The translations under genes were made by a program, and so were the position numbers. From Nelumbo lutea (Eukaryota > Streptophyta > Magnoliopsida > Proteales > Nelumbonaceae), in contig JAKGHH010000003.1 of the NCBI GenBank assembly GCA_022828595.1, forward strand, positions 56,347,759 to 56,411,758: 64,000 bases of DNA, given 5' to 3'. Within the stretch, counting starts at the first letter, position 1. Every line of letters begins with the position of its first letter. Positions 22,383 to 35,100 of this stretch are shown in pieces. The notes under the pieces are model-generated. The model saw only the letters and a program-made list of their open reading frames with translations. It was not told the DNA's origin and searched no databases.

Positions 22383-23097
22383 GGATTAGCACCCAAGTTC
22401 ATCAATGATAAGATGCAATGAATCGTCTGATAGAACTGGAACGGTTGAAAGAATCATCATACAATTCAAAAGAAAAAATAAAGTTCCCTTAACTCTTTTA
22501 CCCATCACCAGACTTATTAGCTAGTAAAATACCATCAAAATAAAAATAACGAATGCACCATACCTTGCTGTGCCGTTGAAGTGGAATGAATGGAGTAGCT
22601 TTTTCCTTATGATGCTAACCCCTTTCTTCTCTTTGGGATTAAGGGGAACTCAAAGTTTGTGCTTATTAAGAAACTAGAAGAGGAGGGGAAAAGAAGAAGG
22701 GGAGAGACGAACTCGGAATGTATAAATCCAAATCGATTAGGAAACTCCAAGGATAGGAAGAGGATACTCAGCTCGAAGGGGGAACTCCAAATCTAAGGCG
22801 ATTAGTACTGCAGACTTCACGTTGAAGAAGGAAACGCGGGAACTCTGCGTCTAGCAAGTCATGGACATGATATTAGCGGCCCCATTTTCAAAATTTTTGT
22901 AACTTTGAACCAGTTCCCCATTGGGTTATGACTGGTTTAGAATAAAAACTGCCGATTTAATTTATAAAACCGCCAATCCAAATTGGCCTTTTGCTTTATT
23001 TAACTAATAGACGACAATATTGTTAAAAACGCCGGCTTAGATACATCTAAGCCGATGCTTTTTTAAACCACCGGCTTAATCGGTTTTTATGGTAGTG

Positions 23098-24329
23098 ACT
23101 TTATGTAAATCTGAAAAAAGAATATGAGTATCTTCATCAATGGAAATAAAAAACTCATCCGCCAAACTTTTCCCCTCTCAAAAAAAAAAAAAAAACGAAC
23201 AAATCCTTCAAAAGGTGGATATGAAGAGAACCAAATTACTGAAGTATTGTGGCCACCAGGACATCACCATTACTGTGAAGAGATCAATAATTACTGGTAA
23301 CATCATCGTCCAAGTCTACAATCTTGTAACCAAGTGATTTTGATTGCAGAGGAAACAAACATGCATGTACAAACATTTATAACTCAAAAAGTACGTAATG
23401 TCATTGTGGGGTCTGAAATCAACTCTGTGAACCACAGTTGTCTAATGGTTCAACCAGCTTAAGGTTACAAAAGATATCCATTTGTCTGAATTTGAATTCA
23501 AATTTGAAACAGTTTACGTGATTCTGGATTGAGTATATTGATCCCCACTAATATCTAAGCTTACATAAAATTTATATTAATTGTATTTATTGGCAAAATA
23601 AGGGTCAAAATGAAAATCCGATGGATAAGATTAGATTCAAATATGAATATTAACATTCAAATATGAATGCAGGTACATCCAATTTGATCTTACCTAATTA
23701 CAGCCCTGAAACCTTCTGGTTGAATAGGCCAATTATAAATAAACTATTCATGTTTAAGGTATGTGGTCTTCAAAATATAGGGTTCTGGTTTGTCTCTCTG
23801 AGGTGGTTCAATCAGGGACATAGGATTATATCATTCAGTTACTTTGAATCTAAAAAACTGGCTCAATTGTGGTTATTAGCAATTGACATTATTGATACTG
23901 AAGATAAATCATACCCTCAAGGTTGTTGTTTAGTAACTGCTGAATTAGCTTAATGAATTGCTTAATGAAGTCAGAACACACACCTTAAAGGTTGTTGTTC
24001 AGTCACTTGATTGATGTCACCTCAAGCTTATTTTTGTAGTTTAAGTCCATCTTTATGTTTGTTTCCTTTTAAAACTTTTCGTGTAAAATTAAAATTTCCT
24101 TTTTTTTCATCCAATTTCATTTCCTATGCCAAATGCCAACAGCATCTATTCTAATATCAAATACTGCTCATCAAATGTTGCTTAACTCATTTCAGCAACT
24201 ATTCATTGTCTTCTATTATAAGATGAAAATTCCCTTTTAATTTCAATTTTATTCCTTTTATACTAAATTACAACAGCATCTTTTCTTAATATCAAACTAG
24301 CGGACGGGTCCTGATTCGTAGGGGCTGGA
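23098..24329. other. Gene-free stretch
   Basis: Only short frames without family resemblance (for example 23663-23953 plus). No transposon ends or RNA genes seen. Confidence 0.4.
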
Positions 24330-25480
24330 ATGGAACCATAGATCCGTCGACCCGTTGACTTGGTCCTTAGTTAAAAATTGTTGAATCGGTCAATGGTCCA
24401 TTGATCTAAGTAGTCGAACCATTGATCAGTTGACCTATTCAATGGTTTTTGACTATTTTTTATTTTTTAATCAGTCATCCAAGCAATCAATTCCATTTTA
24501 TCCTAATCTTGGTTCATAGCCAAAAATCGTTGAATCGGTCAACGACCCATTGATCCAAGCGGTCGAGTCGTTGACCTGTTCAATGGTTTTTGGTTGTTTT
24601 TTTTTTTTTTTTTATTTTTATTATCAGAATGGGCCATCCGTTCAAACTGAATAGTCGAACCGTTGACCCGAAAACTAGTTGCCAGAACTGTTCCATTTTC
24701 AAGTTATATAATTTTTTTTTCTTAATTGGAAACTATCTGGGAAATCGGTTCCGTTTTACCCCAATCCTGGTCCCTAGCCAAAAATCATTGAATCGATCAA
24801 CGACCCATTGACCTAAATGGTCGAACCATCAACCCATTGACTAGTTCAATGGTTTTGGCTTTTTTTTTTTTTTTTTAAATTTTTGTTGTCAGAATGGTTG
24901 TCAATTCGAACCAGACAGTTGAATCGTCGACCTGAAAACCGGTGGCTAGAACGGTTCCACTTTTGGGTCATATGAGTCACACGCTCGAATGACATAACAT
25001 ATATGATACTGCTCAATTGATCTCACACACTCTATTTTTTGCCTATAATCTTTGTTGTCAGAACGAATTGTCCGTTCGAACTAGACGATCGAACCGCTGA
25101 CCTAAAAACCGGTGGCCAAAATGGTTTCGTAAATTTTTGCTTATAATTTTTGTTGTCAGAACGGGCCGTTTGTTCGAACTGAACGGCTGAACTATCAATC
25201 CAAAAACCAGTGGCCAGAATGGTTCCATTTTCGGGTCGTATGAGTCACACACTCAAATGACCTAACAAACACGTATGATATTATTTAATGGACCTCACAA
25301 ACTTAATTTTTTGTCTATAATTTGTATTGTTAGAACGGACTGTCCGTTCGAACCGGATGATTGAACCGTCGACCCAAAAACCGATGGCTAGAATGGTTTC
25401 GTAATTTTTTACTTGTAATTTTTGCTGTTAGAACGGGCCATTCATTCGAACCGAATAGTCAAGCCGTCGGTTGTCAAAAT
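24330..25480. repeat. Diverged tandem array with higher-order structure
   Basis: Two kinds of unit are seen. Unit A (TTGAATCGGTCAA... CCATTGATC... GTTCAATGGTTTTTG) occurs near 24376, 24530 and 24787. Unit B (CAGAACGG...TCCGTTCGAAC...GACC-AAAAACCGGTGGC-AGAATGG) starts at 24625, 24890, 25059, 25157, 25331 and 25429. The last four starts show alternating spacings of 98, 174 and 98 bp, a higher-order period of about 272 bp. The longer interval carries a TATGAGTCACAC...AATGACCTAAC insert in each repeat. Confidence 0.85.
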
Positions 25481-25489
25481 GTTATTAAC

Positions 25490-25965
25490 AACATTTATCA
25501 ATAATAGTAAGTAATTATACTATTTAATTAATTAATCATTAATGATAGTTTTAATAATATTATTTAGTTATTTTTAATATAATAGTAATTATTAAATTTA
25601 TGAATAGGATTTATTAACAATATTCATTAAATTGATAATTACCAAAATTAAATTAAATTAACAATAATTACTATATTTATTAACAATATTTATAATTTTA
25701 ATTTAAAGTAAGATTTAAGTAAATATCTATTTATTAATAATATTTATAATAACAGTAATTATATTATTACAGTAAGTAGTAATTAAAGTAAAATTTAAGC
25801 AAATATCTATTTATTAACAATATTTATAATAATAGTAATTATTGAATATAATCACTAATTATATATTTATTAAATTACTGTAATAATCAGTAATTATTAT
25901 TACAACAATTAATTACTATAATTAATTAATAATTATTGTTATTAATTCATAATTAATTACTGAAA
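25490..25965. repeat. AT-rich degenerate repeat
   Basis: Very AT-rich, built from words such as ATTTATTAACAATATTTATAA and AGTAATTATTA. One unit (TTTAAGTAAATATCTATTTA and following) recurs about 85 bp later (near 25708 and 25793). No genes. Confidence 0.75.
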
Positions 25966-27487
25966 ATGGGTACTCGCGTGTGGGATCTACTCGCACGTGT
26001 AGATTCCATTTCCTGAGTGCAGAGAGCATCCATATATATTAAACTTGAGCTCTCCCAAACAGGCCCTAAAAAAAAAGATAGTAACTTGAACCATCAGTGT
26101 TCACTATTCAGTACCCACCATAATAATGGTTATGAGGTACAGTTATTATGATGGTTGGCTTTTCAACTTTTTAAATAATTTAATATTTAATATTTTTAAT
26201 TATGATAAGTGTAAATAGACATTAAGAAAAAAACATTAACAAAAAACAATAGAAATAGTTATTATTGTAATATAAAAAATGTCTAACATACTACAACTAT
26301 TTTTAGGGATGATTTGGACACAGCTTAGTATTATCATACCTGATTGATCATATGGTCAAACAGAGAACCCACTACACAATTTATGGGTCTTAATTTATTT
26401 TTTTATTTGATTTTCAAGTTGAATTATCAAATTGCCAATTAAGGGGATTTTGACCAATACGAATGGTTTTGTTCTCGAAAAAGGAAACATGCACCTCAGT
26501 AAATATAATATGGTTTTGTTTATAATGGCAATTCTTTTTTTCTTAAAAGGCAAACTCATATATATTGGCAAACGCCCCCTTAAATTGGTGAATTGTGGCC
26601 TAGTGAACTCTCTACTTTATTGTGGGTTTGACATCACTAGGGCACAATGGCACATCACCATTAGATAATTAAGGCACATATTCAATCCAAAGACAAAACA
26701 ATTCCCTATTTATAATGATAATACTTAATATTAATTTATACCTTTTCTTTCAAAAGTAAAAATTTGATTTTCTAACAAACAATTATGGGCATTGCCATTT
26801 ATTCCTTTTTAAATATATTTTCTTCTATCTTGACAACATTTCTGAAGTTATTTATTGTGATAATTATCTTATAAAAAAAATCATTAATGGGTACAGTGCT
26901 TTTTCTAACATCCCAATCACCAATCCATGAGAGAGAGAGAGAGTAATAATTCACACACCCAAAAAATGTAATAATTCAAATTGAAATTATATCTTTAGCA
27001 ATTGATTCAATGAAGATAGTGCCATTACAATATCTCCTTTTCGAAACATTTGGGTTCTAATGCTTGTAATAAATAACCTAATCTTTTATTGACATATTGG
27101 CATGAAGCCGTCCTTTGTGATTTTAATTGTTTTAAAGGAAAATCATGTATTGGGGCCATTGTAGTTGTTGAAGATGTTACCTAACCAAATTGAAAGGTAT
27201 TATCAAGGGAGTTCAGATTCGCTCCCCACCGGGCGCATCCCACACATACCCTCATAGCACATCTCAGTGTCCATTCCGAACATTTTCCCTACTTAGTAAA
27301 AAAGGAAGAATTAAAAAAAAAATCTTTGAAAAAAAGACAAAATTTTATTTTGTTATTATTTTCTCTCTCTCTATATATAATATCTGTACATAAACCTGCA
27401 AGAGAGTATATTAAATAAACCACATGGGAAGTGAACAATATTTTGTACCCCTCCATTCCTCCCCTCCCCCAACCCACAAGGCCACAA

Positions 27488-27521
<34 letters not shown>

Positions 27522-28059
27522 TATAATGAAAAGAGCACTTAGAAAAGAGAGTCTCAGGATAGGGCTACATGACTCATAAATGGGCTTTGGGCCCCTCAAT
27601 ATTTACTATGTGTTCCATTCTAAGATTTGGAATTCACCCATTGATGGGTCCACTGAAGGACATTGCCCACAGCATTTAGGACAATTTCAAGTAAAATATG
27701 GGGCTAAAGTACCTAGGGGGTAGCTAGCTCTAAACCATCCCACAAATTCTCCTGACAAGGATAAAAGGAAATTTCATTTGAATTGATAAGATGGTCTGGA
27801 TTCTCCTCACACTTCGCTACTTCACTCCCTTTTGAAAGTAACATGTGCACATTCTCTAGAACTCTTTTAAACTTCACTAGGACAGCTTTTGCTTTTCTAA
27901 GCAACCCAAATAGATCTCATTTTAAATAGGTTGCACACTTGGATCCTGCACTCAACTTGTTTTTGGCTGACATAGTTTGATGGCATCCTGATCCTCTAAC
28001 AAAGAGATACATGGACACAATGGACCCAAATTCAATGTTTTACTGTCATAAATTCCTTA
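25966..28059. other. Gene-free stretch
   Basis: Contains a poly-A run at 27492-27518 and a short GA run near 26931-26941. A minus-strand frame at 27713-27904 lacks recognisable features. No genes or clear TE ends were identified. Confidence 0.4.
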
Positions 28060-28173
28060 GGCTTAGTTTGAAATGAATATAAATACAAATGTATACAGTA
28101 CAAATATATACAAAGTACAAGTTTTAACTTTGCACTCTATATATTTGTATATCTACTCCTTCCAAACTGAACC
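28060..28173. mobile_element. Tourist-type MITE (family T1, copy 1)
   Basis: 114 bp with ends GGCTTAGTTTG and CCAAACTGAACC in inverted orientation, flanked by TTA on both sides (28057-28059 and 28174-28176). A 3-bp TWA duplication with GG...CC ends is the signature of PIF/Harbinger-derived Tourist MITEs. It shares its sequence (ATACAAAT, GCACTCT, TATTTGTAT, CTACTCCTTCCAAACTGA) with the copy at 42856-42964. Confidence 0.82.
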
Positions 28174-28309
28174 TTAGTTAAATAGTATAATCAGAGCTTT
28201 CAACAATTGATACTCTTTTTTCTTTGAGTTTGATAAGTTTATAACTATATATTTTCGTATGGGTAATTAATGTTTAAGGTATTAAAATACCCTAATTCTC
28301 ACTATTTGG

Positions 28310-28693
28310 GGGGCGTTCTTTTTTTCGGATTTTAAGAGGGGAGAAAAGTTGGTCAATGGGATTTTGGTTTTCATTGACCAAGAATCCCATGTTCTTTTTT
28401 CAGATTTATGTGGGGATTAGGGAAAGTTTATTTTCCTGGTTATCACTTACCCAAGTAAGTGGTACCCATCTCCTAGGTGGGTAACTTTCCCACCTAAGGG
28501 GAAAGTTATCAACACTTGAATGGGACAAAAATACACTTTTTAATAATGGATTTTTATGACTAAAATGGTCATTGTCTTATTTACATGAGAAATAAAAGAA
28601 CATGGGTAAATGTACTTGCTCGGGTAAGTGTTTCCTAGGAAAAACTAACCCAAGTAACTGAATTTACCCGGGTAAATAACTTACCAAAAAGCG
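28310..28693. mobile_element. Possible TIR element
   Basis: The left end GGGGCGTTCTTTTTTTCGG and the complement of the right end GCCTCGTTCGCTTTTTGG are roughly inverted (CGTTC then a T-run then GG), and both halves contain CCC(A/G)AGTAA and GGTAA-type words. Target duplication not resolved. Boundaries approximate. Confidence 0.35.
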
Positions 28694-28821
28694 AACGAGG
28701 CTTTAGTGTTTGAGTGACCCTGATTATATATAGAACTTAAGATATTCAAATATTTAGTTTACCCATCACAAAAGTCAGATCCAAAAACAAAGAAAAGATT
28801 ACCTTGTTTCAGTAATTGGAA

Positions 28822-28822
28822 C

Positions 28823-28858
<36 letters not shown>
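28822..28858. repeat. (CT)n microsatellite
   Basis: CT dinucleotide run with one TTT interruption. Confidence 0.9.
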
Positions 28859-31150
28859 GACAATACAATTCACTTCTCTATGCATGTACATTTTCACTGC
28901 TAATATTACTTTATCAAAGTCATATCCAACCATATATTCAACATATAACCCCCAATAGGGGAGTTGGTTGAAATAAAGTCAATGATTGGTGATATAGAAA
29001 ATGAAGTGTAACCTACCAAAAAAAACATAGTATGTCTTGTCAAGCCTAACAAATCTTAGACTAAGTTCCAAACCGCAAGTTAGAAAGATTGGTTTTCAAG
29101 CTGCATCCTGTATCTTTCTTCCTTAGTCTCATTCTTGGTAGGGCAAGTCACATCCTTCAACCCACCACAAATCTCATCCAAGCAATGCCACATCAAATCT
29201 AAATCTACTTCTTGGCCTTAATATCAAGGAAAAAAAAGATGTACAATGCATAATAGCTTGAGAATCATCCAAACCAGAGTACTGCACTATGAAAAGTCTC
29301 ATTTATAGGGTTGCCCCACATATGAGGATTTTGAGAATGATCCCATCTGATTGGATATTTTCATACTTGTCACATAGCTAATGGAACCCTAGGGTGATTA
29401 GACAACTCTTTAAAGTTCATACCAAGACAAATTGGGTGATGGATACTACCTTTCAAACAGCTTGATTTCAAAGCCCATTCATGTGGAGAAGATATCAATG
29501 TTGAACCAGAATGGTACTACCATGTAATTGGGTCTTCTGCTATGCTTACATCAGACCACATTGACATCTCTCATCTCATGGAGACATGCTTCCAGCTTCA
29601 GAGGTTCAGCGTTTACCTTCCTTCCATGTTAATATAGTACCAACTGTAAGGAAGGACATTAGCCAGGTTAAGCATGGTCTGGTCTGGTCTGGTTTAACCC
29701 TAATCAGTTGGCTTAACTACACAAAGATAACTGTAAGGAAGGAAAACATGCATCTGAGCTTTGAGTTGTGGGTGGTGAAGAATTCATTGGGGCCCAGATG
29801 CTAGTGGGCCAGACCCAGGAACCCAGCATTCAACTGACCCAAAACACTGAGAGAAAGACCAGGCCCCTGTCTGTCCAACCAAGTTAACAGAAAGGAGTCA
29901 AAAGGCTGGCTCTCAGTTATTTTCCCTGCTAGCTCTGGTGGCTTTTTGACCCCACTGAAAGCAACAAAAAACTGCAACTTTGTGAGGAATGGGCACATGG
30001 GGGATGGGGGATGGGGGACCATGGGACAGTTAGAGGGCAGGACATGTGAGTCAAGCAAAATGGGCACCAAGGGGGTCTGGTGGTTGAGTAGGGAAAAGGG
30101 CAGACACATTACCACAGTGTTGCTACCAAATGAACCCCATAAAAGGGTCTGCACTCAATAGCCCAAAAGTGAAAAGCCAAATGGAATATAAAGCAAGTAA
30201 AGGAAAAGTGAAGCTTTTGAGGAAAAAAGGGTAAAGAGAACTAAAGCTAACAATGAGAGAAATCCAACAAGAGGAAAGTTGGCAGATTGTTATAATTAAA
30301 TAGATTGATGTAAGGGTGGTGAGGAACATTCAGTTTGGGAAATTACAAGGAAAATGAATAATTTCCTCGGAAAATCATTTCCAGTGGAAAAACATATCAT
30401 ATCCCTGGTCTTCTTAGGGGTTTCTCTTAACTTCGAAAATAATTTACATTGAAATAACAATTTCAGAAAATTGTTTGTTTTCCTTCATTTTCTGTGCAAC
30501 CAAACAGAAGCTGAAGGAATTTTCCTCTTAATCATGGTTTTCCCCAAAAGGATAAGAAGGAAAATCCCCTGATATAGATTGAAGTATTTTCCAACTTTCT
30601 GAAGAAACAAACATGGGTTAGGGTGATAAATTTCACATGGGTGGATTGAATTCAATGGGAGCCCAAAATCTCCAGCATTTGAAGTGGGCTCACGGGCTGG
30701 ATAATGCGTTCTAGTTCAAGTTGACTAGATAATCTTGATTAGTTTCACTATCATTATTGCTTGTTACTCTGTGGGCGTGGGCTCCCATTAATCGGGTCGG
30801 AAGTCGGAGCCCAAAGGGCAAAGGGCATGGATCAGAGTTGATTGGCATCAGAAATTCGGATGGCTAGGATCATCGCATCTCATGGGTTTTTTTGAATTTT
30901 GGGCTGTGGGCCCACTGGAACCCTATCTGAGAAATGTACGTTGGGGGTGGAAGGTCAGTGGGCCTGCACGAGGCCGTAACGCCCCTGTTGCTGGGAAGGT
31001 TAACAACATGTCGGCAGTTCCCCCTTCTCTTTTACAGTTTTTAACTCCTGGTCCAGCCGTCCAGGGGCTCGTTGCATTAAATCCTCGACGTTTGATCACT
31101 TGATGTTTAATGATGGCAGTTATGTAATTTTTGTTTTATGGAGGGCTATT
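28859..31150. other. Gene-free region upstream of the ankyrin gene
   Basis: No convincing gene. A 117-codon minus-strand frame (29801-30154) shows no family features. An inverted pair near 30331 (CAGTTTGGGAAATTACAAGG) and 30510 (CATTTTCTGTGCAACCAAACAG) may be a small MITE. The last few hundred bases should hold the promoter of the ankyrin gene, but no clear TATA box was chosen. Confidence 0.4.
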
Positions 31151-31227
31151 TAGGTATTCTCACTTTTAGGAAAAAAAGTACGGAAAAGCAGTAGAGAGAA
31201 GTGAGGAGAATAGAGAGCTGAGACTCT

Positions 31228-31247
31228 GAGAGAGAGAGAGAGAGAGG
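31228..31247. repeat. (GA)n tract in probable 5' UTR
   Basis: A GAGAGA run about 900 bp before the start codon of the ankyrin gene, in sequence with the look of a transcribed plant leader. Confidence 0.75.
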
Positions 31248-32145
31248 GAGAGCTGTGGTCCGTCGGGGATCGAGTCCGGTCGTTTCCGGTCTGTCAGCAT
31301 TGATGGTGGAATCCGATCGAAGATCGAGAGCCGATTCCAACCTGGTTGAGCAGGTGAAGCCGTGAAGGGACGATTTCTTTGCGAGTCGCTCTGAAACTCA
31401 TGTAAAGGAATGAGCGGAAACAGCTGACACGATCGATCGGGCTTGGATTTCAGGTACTGTTCGGAAGTTTGGCTTTTTAGGTTTTCGTTTGATGTTTCAG
31501 AGGACGAGTTTCGGAAAAATTGATGAAATTTCTGGTAGCAGATCCAGCAGTCTTAAGTTCAGAGGAAGGTGCTTTGAGATTTGAACTCCGAGAATCCGTT
31601 GGAGTATTTTAACATAGTGGAATCTAAGCTAAGAAAGTTTAGTTGAGGTGTCTCAGGTGACTTGTAGCGTGTTTAAGGTACTGCAGGGGTTTGTAGCTTT
31701 GCAAAATCGGATTTTTTCGACTTGTTTCAGATTTTGTGTAATGGGGAAGGTGCAATGGAGAAACCGAATGTGTAGTATCTTGAATTCCAATTTGAGGTGA
31801 GTTTGTTCTCTTCTCAGTCTTTAGTGTTTGTCTAGGGGTTCAGGCTCTCCACTTTGCACTGGTTGCCATTGGAAGCAATCTAAAGAGAAGTTAAGGGTGA
31901 TTGTAGAAGGTGGGCTATAAGAACATTGATTTAGAAATAGAGTCATTTCAGTTTTTTTCGTTTTGTTGGGTGATTTAGGTTTATTTGTAGTGGGCAGAAA
32001 CCTAAGATGCTTAGTAGACTCTAGAGGAAGAAAAAATTGATCTGATTTTGGCCTTTTGAATTGATTCGAAGTTTCATCAGCTTCTTAGATGGAAACCCAG
32101 CAGAAATGAAAGGAATCATTGCTTAGAAACAGAGGGGAAAAAATC

Positions 32146-35100
32146 ATGGAGGATTTGTCCAAATATGCACACAGTCCGGTTCATTTGGCAGTTGCTCGTC
32201 GTGACTACGCCTCTCTCAAACGTATTGTCTCTACCCTCCCACGTCTCCCAAAGGCTGGTGAGGTCACCACCGAAGCCGAGTCCCTTGCTGCTGAGCTCCA
32301 GGCAGATGTTGTCTCTGCTGCCATTGATCGCCGTGATGTCCCTGGCCGCGAGACTCCACTCCACCTTGCTGTCCGCCTCCGTGATCCCATCTCTGCTGAG
32401 ATCCTCATGGCTGCTGGTGCTGACTGGAGCCTCCAGAATGAAAACGGATGGAGTGCTCTTCAAGAAGCTATATGCACCCGCGAAGATTCCATTGCCATGA
32501 TCATTGCCCGGCACTATCAGCCCCTTGCCTGGGCCAAATGGTGCCGCCGGCTACCACGTATTATCTCCTCGGCTGCTCGTATTCGTGATTTCTATATGGA
32601 GATAACTTTCCACTTTGAGAGCTCAGTCATCCCCTTTATTGGTCGCATTGCTCCATCTGATACCTATCGCATTTGGAAGCGTGGTTCGAATCTCCGTGCC
32701 GATATGACCCTTGCTGGTTTTGATGGATTTCGCATACAGCGGTCAGATCAGACCTTTCTGTTCCTTGGAGAAGGCTATTCATCAGATGATAGTAGTGTAT
32801 CTTTACCTCCTGGTTCTCTGATTGTCCTTGCTCACAAAGAGAAGGAAATTACCAGTGCTCTGGAAGGAGCTGGGGCTCAACCTACAGAGACTGAGGTTGC
32901 TCATGAGGTGGCCCTGATGTGTCAGACTAACATGTATAGACCAGGAATTGATGTTACACAGGCTGAGCTTGTTCCACATTTGAATTGGAGGCGGCAAGAG
33001 AGGACTGAAATGGTTGGAAGTTGGAAAGCCAAGGTTTATGATATGCTTCATGTGATGGTGAGTGTAAAGTCCAGGCGTGTTCCTGGTGCAATGACTGATG
33101 AGGAGCTATTTGCTGCAGAGGATGATGAGAGATTGGTCAATGGTGGGGATCATGATGAGTATGATGATATATTGACAGCTGAGGAGCGAATGCAACTAGA
33201 TTCTGCTCTCCGCATGGGAAATTCAGATAGTTTTGTTGACGATGAGGAACATGGGACCTATGACTACCAAGAAAATGGTGTAGTAGGAGGTACTCATGAA
33301 AATTCTGAATCCAATGGTGTTACTAAAGAAAAGAAGAGTTGGCTTGGTTGGAACAAGAAAGGGTCAAAAAATGGAGGCAATGATCCTGAAGATTCAAAGA
33401 TACTGAAGAAGTTCTCCAAGTTGGCTCCAGAAGGGAGCAACCAGAAATTGGTTGATTGTCAGAAGTCATCATCAGAGTTGCCAAAGGATGATTTGGGTGA
33501 TGGTAAAAAGAGTAAAGAGAAAAGTTGTAAGAAGAAGAAGAAAAGTGCATCGACAAGTGAGTCTAAACATGAGAGTGAGTACAAAAAGGGTCTGAGACCT
33601 GTCTTGTGGTTGACTCCAGACTTCCCTTTGAAAACAGATGAGTTTTTGCCCCTACTTGACATTTTAGCAAACAAAGTTAAGGCTGTTAGGAGACTCAGGG
33701 AGCTTTTAACTACTAAACTACCTCCTGGCACATTTCCTGTTAAGGTACTTGGATATTTTCTCTTTCACCTTTGATGTTTTCCAATTACCATTTTTGCCAA
33801 CCAGTATTTGATATTTTGTGATTTATCTGTGGTTATGATCCTGTTATCCAAACTTGTCAGACATCTTCTGCTTGATTGATTTACTGTTATTTGATATGCA
33901 TTCATCCAAATCATGTTGTCTGTTTTATCTCTCCTTTTCAGCTTCACTTACCTTAACTGGTTTTGCCTTGGAAAGCCCAGTTTATCATATTTCCATCAGA
34001 AACACTTGCATTTTATCTTACAAGTGTAATGTGACATGCTTTTTCTTGTTATCATTTTCTATGTTTATCAATTTTATTTATTTTGCATTACAAGCTATAA
34101 AATCTTTATTGTTTGATAATTTTTTTTTGGGTTATTAATTACTAACTTATAATGTTCCCTTATTTACCAAATAGAATCTCGTCATCAAGTCATTGTTTTA
34201 TAGTAAGTTGGTCAGTCTTTCAGTTTTGCCATTTCTGTTTTGATTTTGCTTCATGACATGTCTTCAAGCTGTTCTCTGATGCTAGGAATAGAGAAAAAGG
34301 AAAAAAATAACTTTGTTGTGAAGCCAGTTAAAGGAAGTGCTGTAGTTCAAACTTTTTTCCCTCATCACATTCAGCTCTTGATTCAAATCCCCTCATTTCC
34401 TTTTTTTCCTGACCTGTTCTGCATTTCCATCATTGTCAATTGTGATGCCTTGAATTTTCTTTTTTGTAAGCTTATTGTCATTTAGCTAATAAGCTTTGAT
34501 ACTTATATTTCTGAATTTGCTGGAAAACCATTCATGTTTTATCATTTTAACCATGGTTGATACTTTTGATATCGATCAACATTTCGCCATGTAGAGTTGG
34601 AGATGTTTTGGAGATATTTCGCTACTTTTGCTAAGATATTTGGAAAATCTAGAAAGTCAAAAAAGTTTTCTAGAAACATGGAATTAATTAATAAACCTTC
34701 AAGAGATCATTAGAAGGAATATAATTGCACTCAAAACCATAACAGAGAACTATATAAATCAAATAGGAAAACTTAAGAGATTGTAATAGGTTTGTTTCTC
34801 TTTGTCTCCCATTTGGTCTTTGGCCATCTTTTCTTCTTTATATATGTCAATTATTTTCCATTTAAACTTTTGTCTTTATTATTACTATATATTCTGATTA
34901 GACTGAGAATACTCTTTTGTAGTCATATGCAGTTTTCTTTTTCTTTTGAATTATAGTGACTTAGTAAGTGAATCATATCAAAGTAGTAAGCCAATTATCC
35001 ATTCACCAATTCCCTACTGGTTCTTTTAGGAAAATGTTTTTCAAAAATTATGATTATTTTAATGAAATAGAAAAGCTTTTAATAATATTCCAAAATTTTA

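Larger units (their letters stand above)
15635..23097 (-). mobile_element. CACTA (En/Spm) DNA transposon, degenerate
   Basis: On the minus strand the right terminus reads CACTACCATAAAAACCG from 23097. Next come short inverted subterminal repeats (AAGCCGGTGG, CATCGGCTTAGATG, TCTAAGCCGGCG) between 23090 and 22960, a typical CACTA architecture. Transcription-order contents are an approximately 2-kb leader containing a direct duplication, TNP2-type transposase pieces (about 20872-18508), DUF4216-type coding (18222-17481), then a second Ptta/En/Spm-type ORF (about 17150-15635). The opposite terminus was not found, so the left coordinate is the end of recognisable coding sequence. The base after the right end gives a candidate 3-bp duplication ACT that could not be matched. 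All ORFs are broken. Confidence 0.82.

Noticed and set aside
29801..30154. 117-codon minus-strand frame
   Set aside because: Looks like chance: repetitive GGGGGATGGGGG-type tracts and no recognisable domain.
32119..32145. Upstream in-frame ATG of the ankyrin gene
   Set aside because: MLRNRGEKI before MEDLSKYAHSP is not typical of the family; the ATG at 32146 gives the usual N-terminus.
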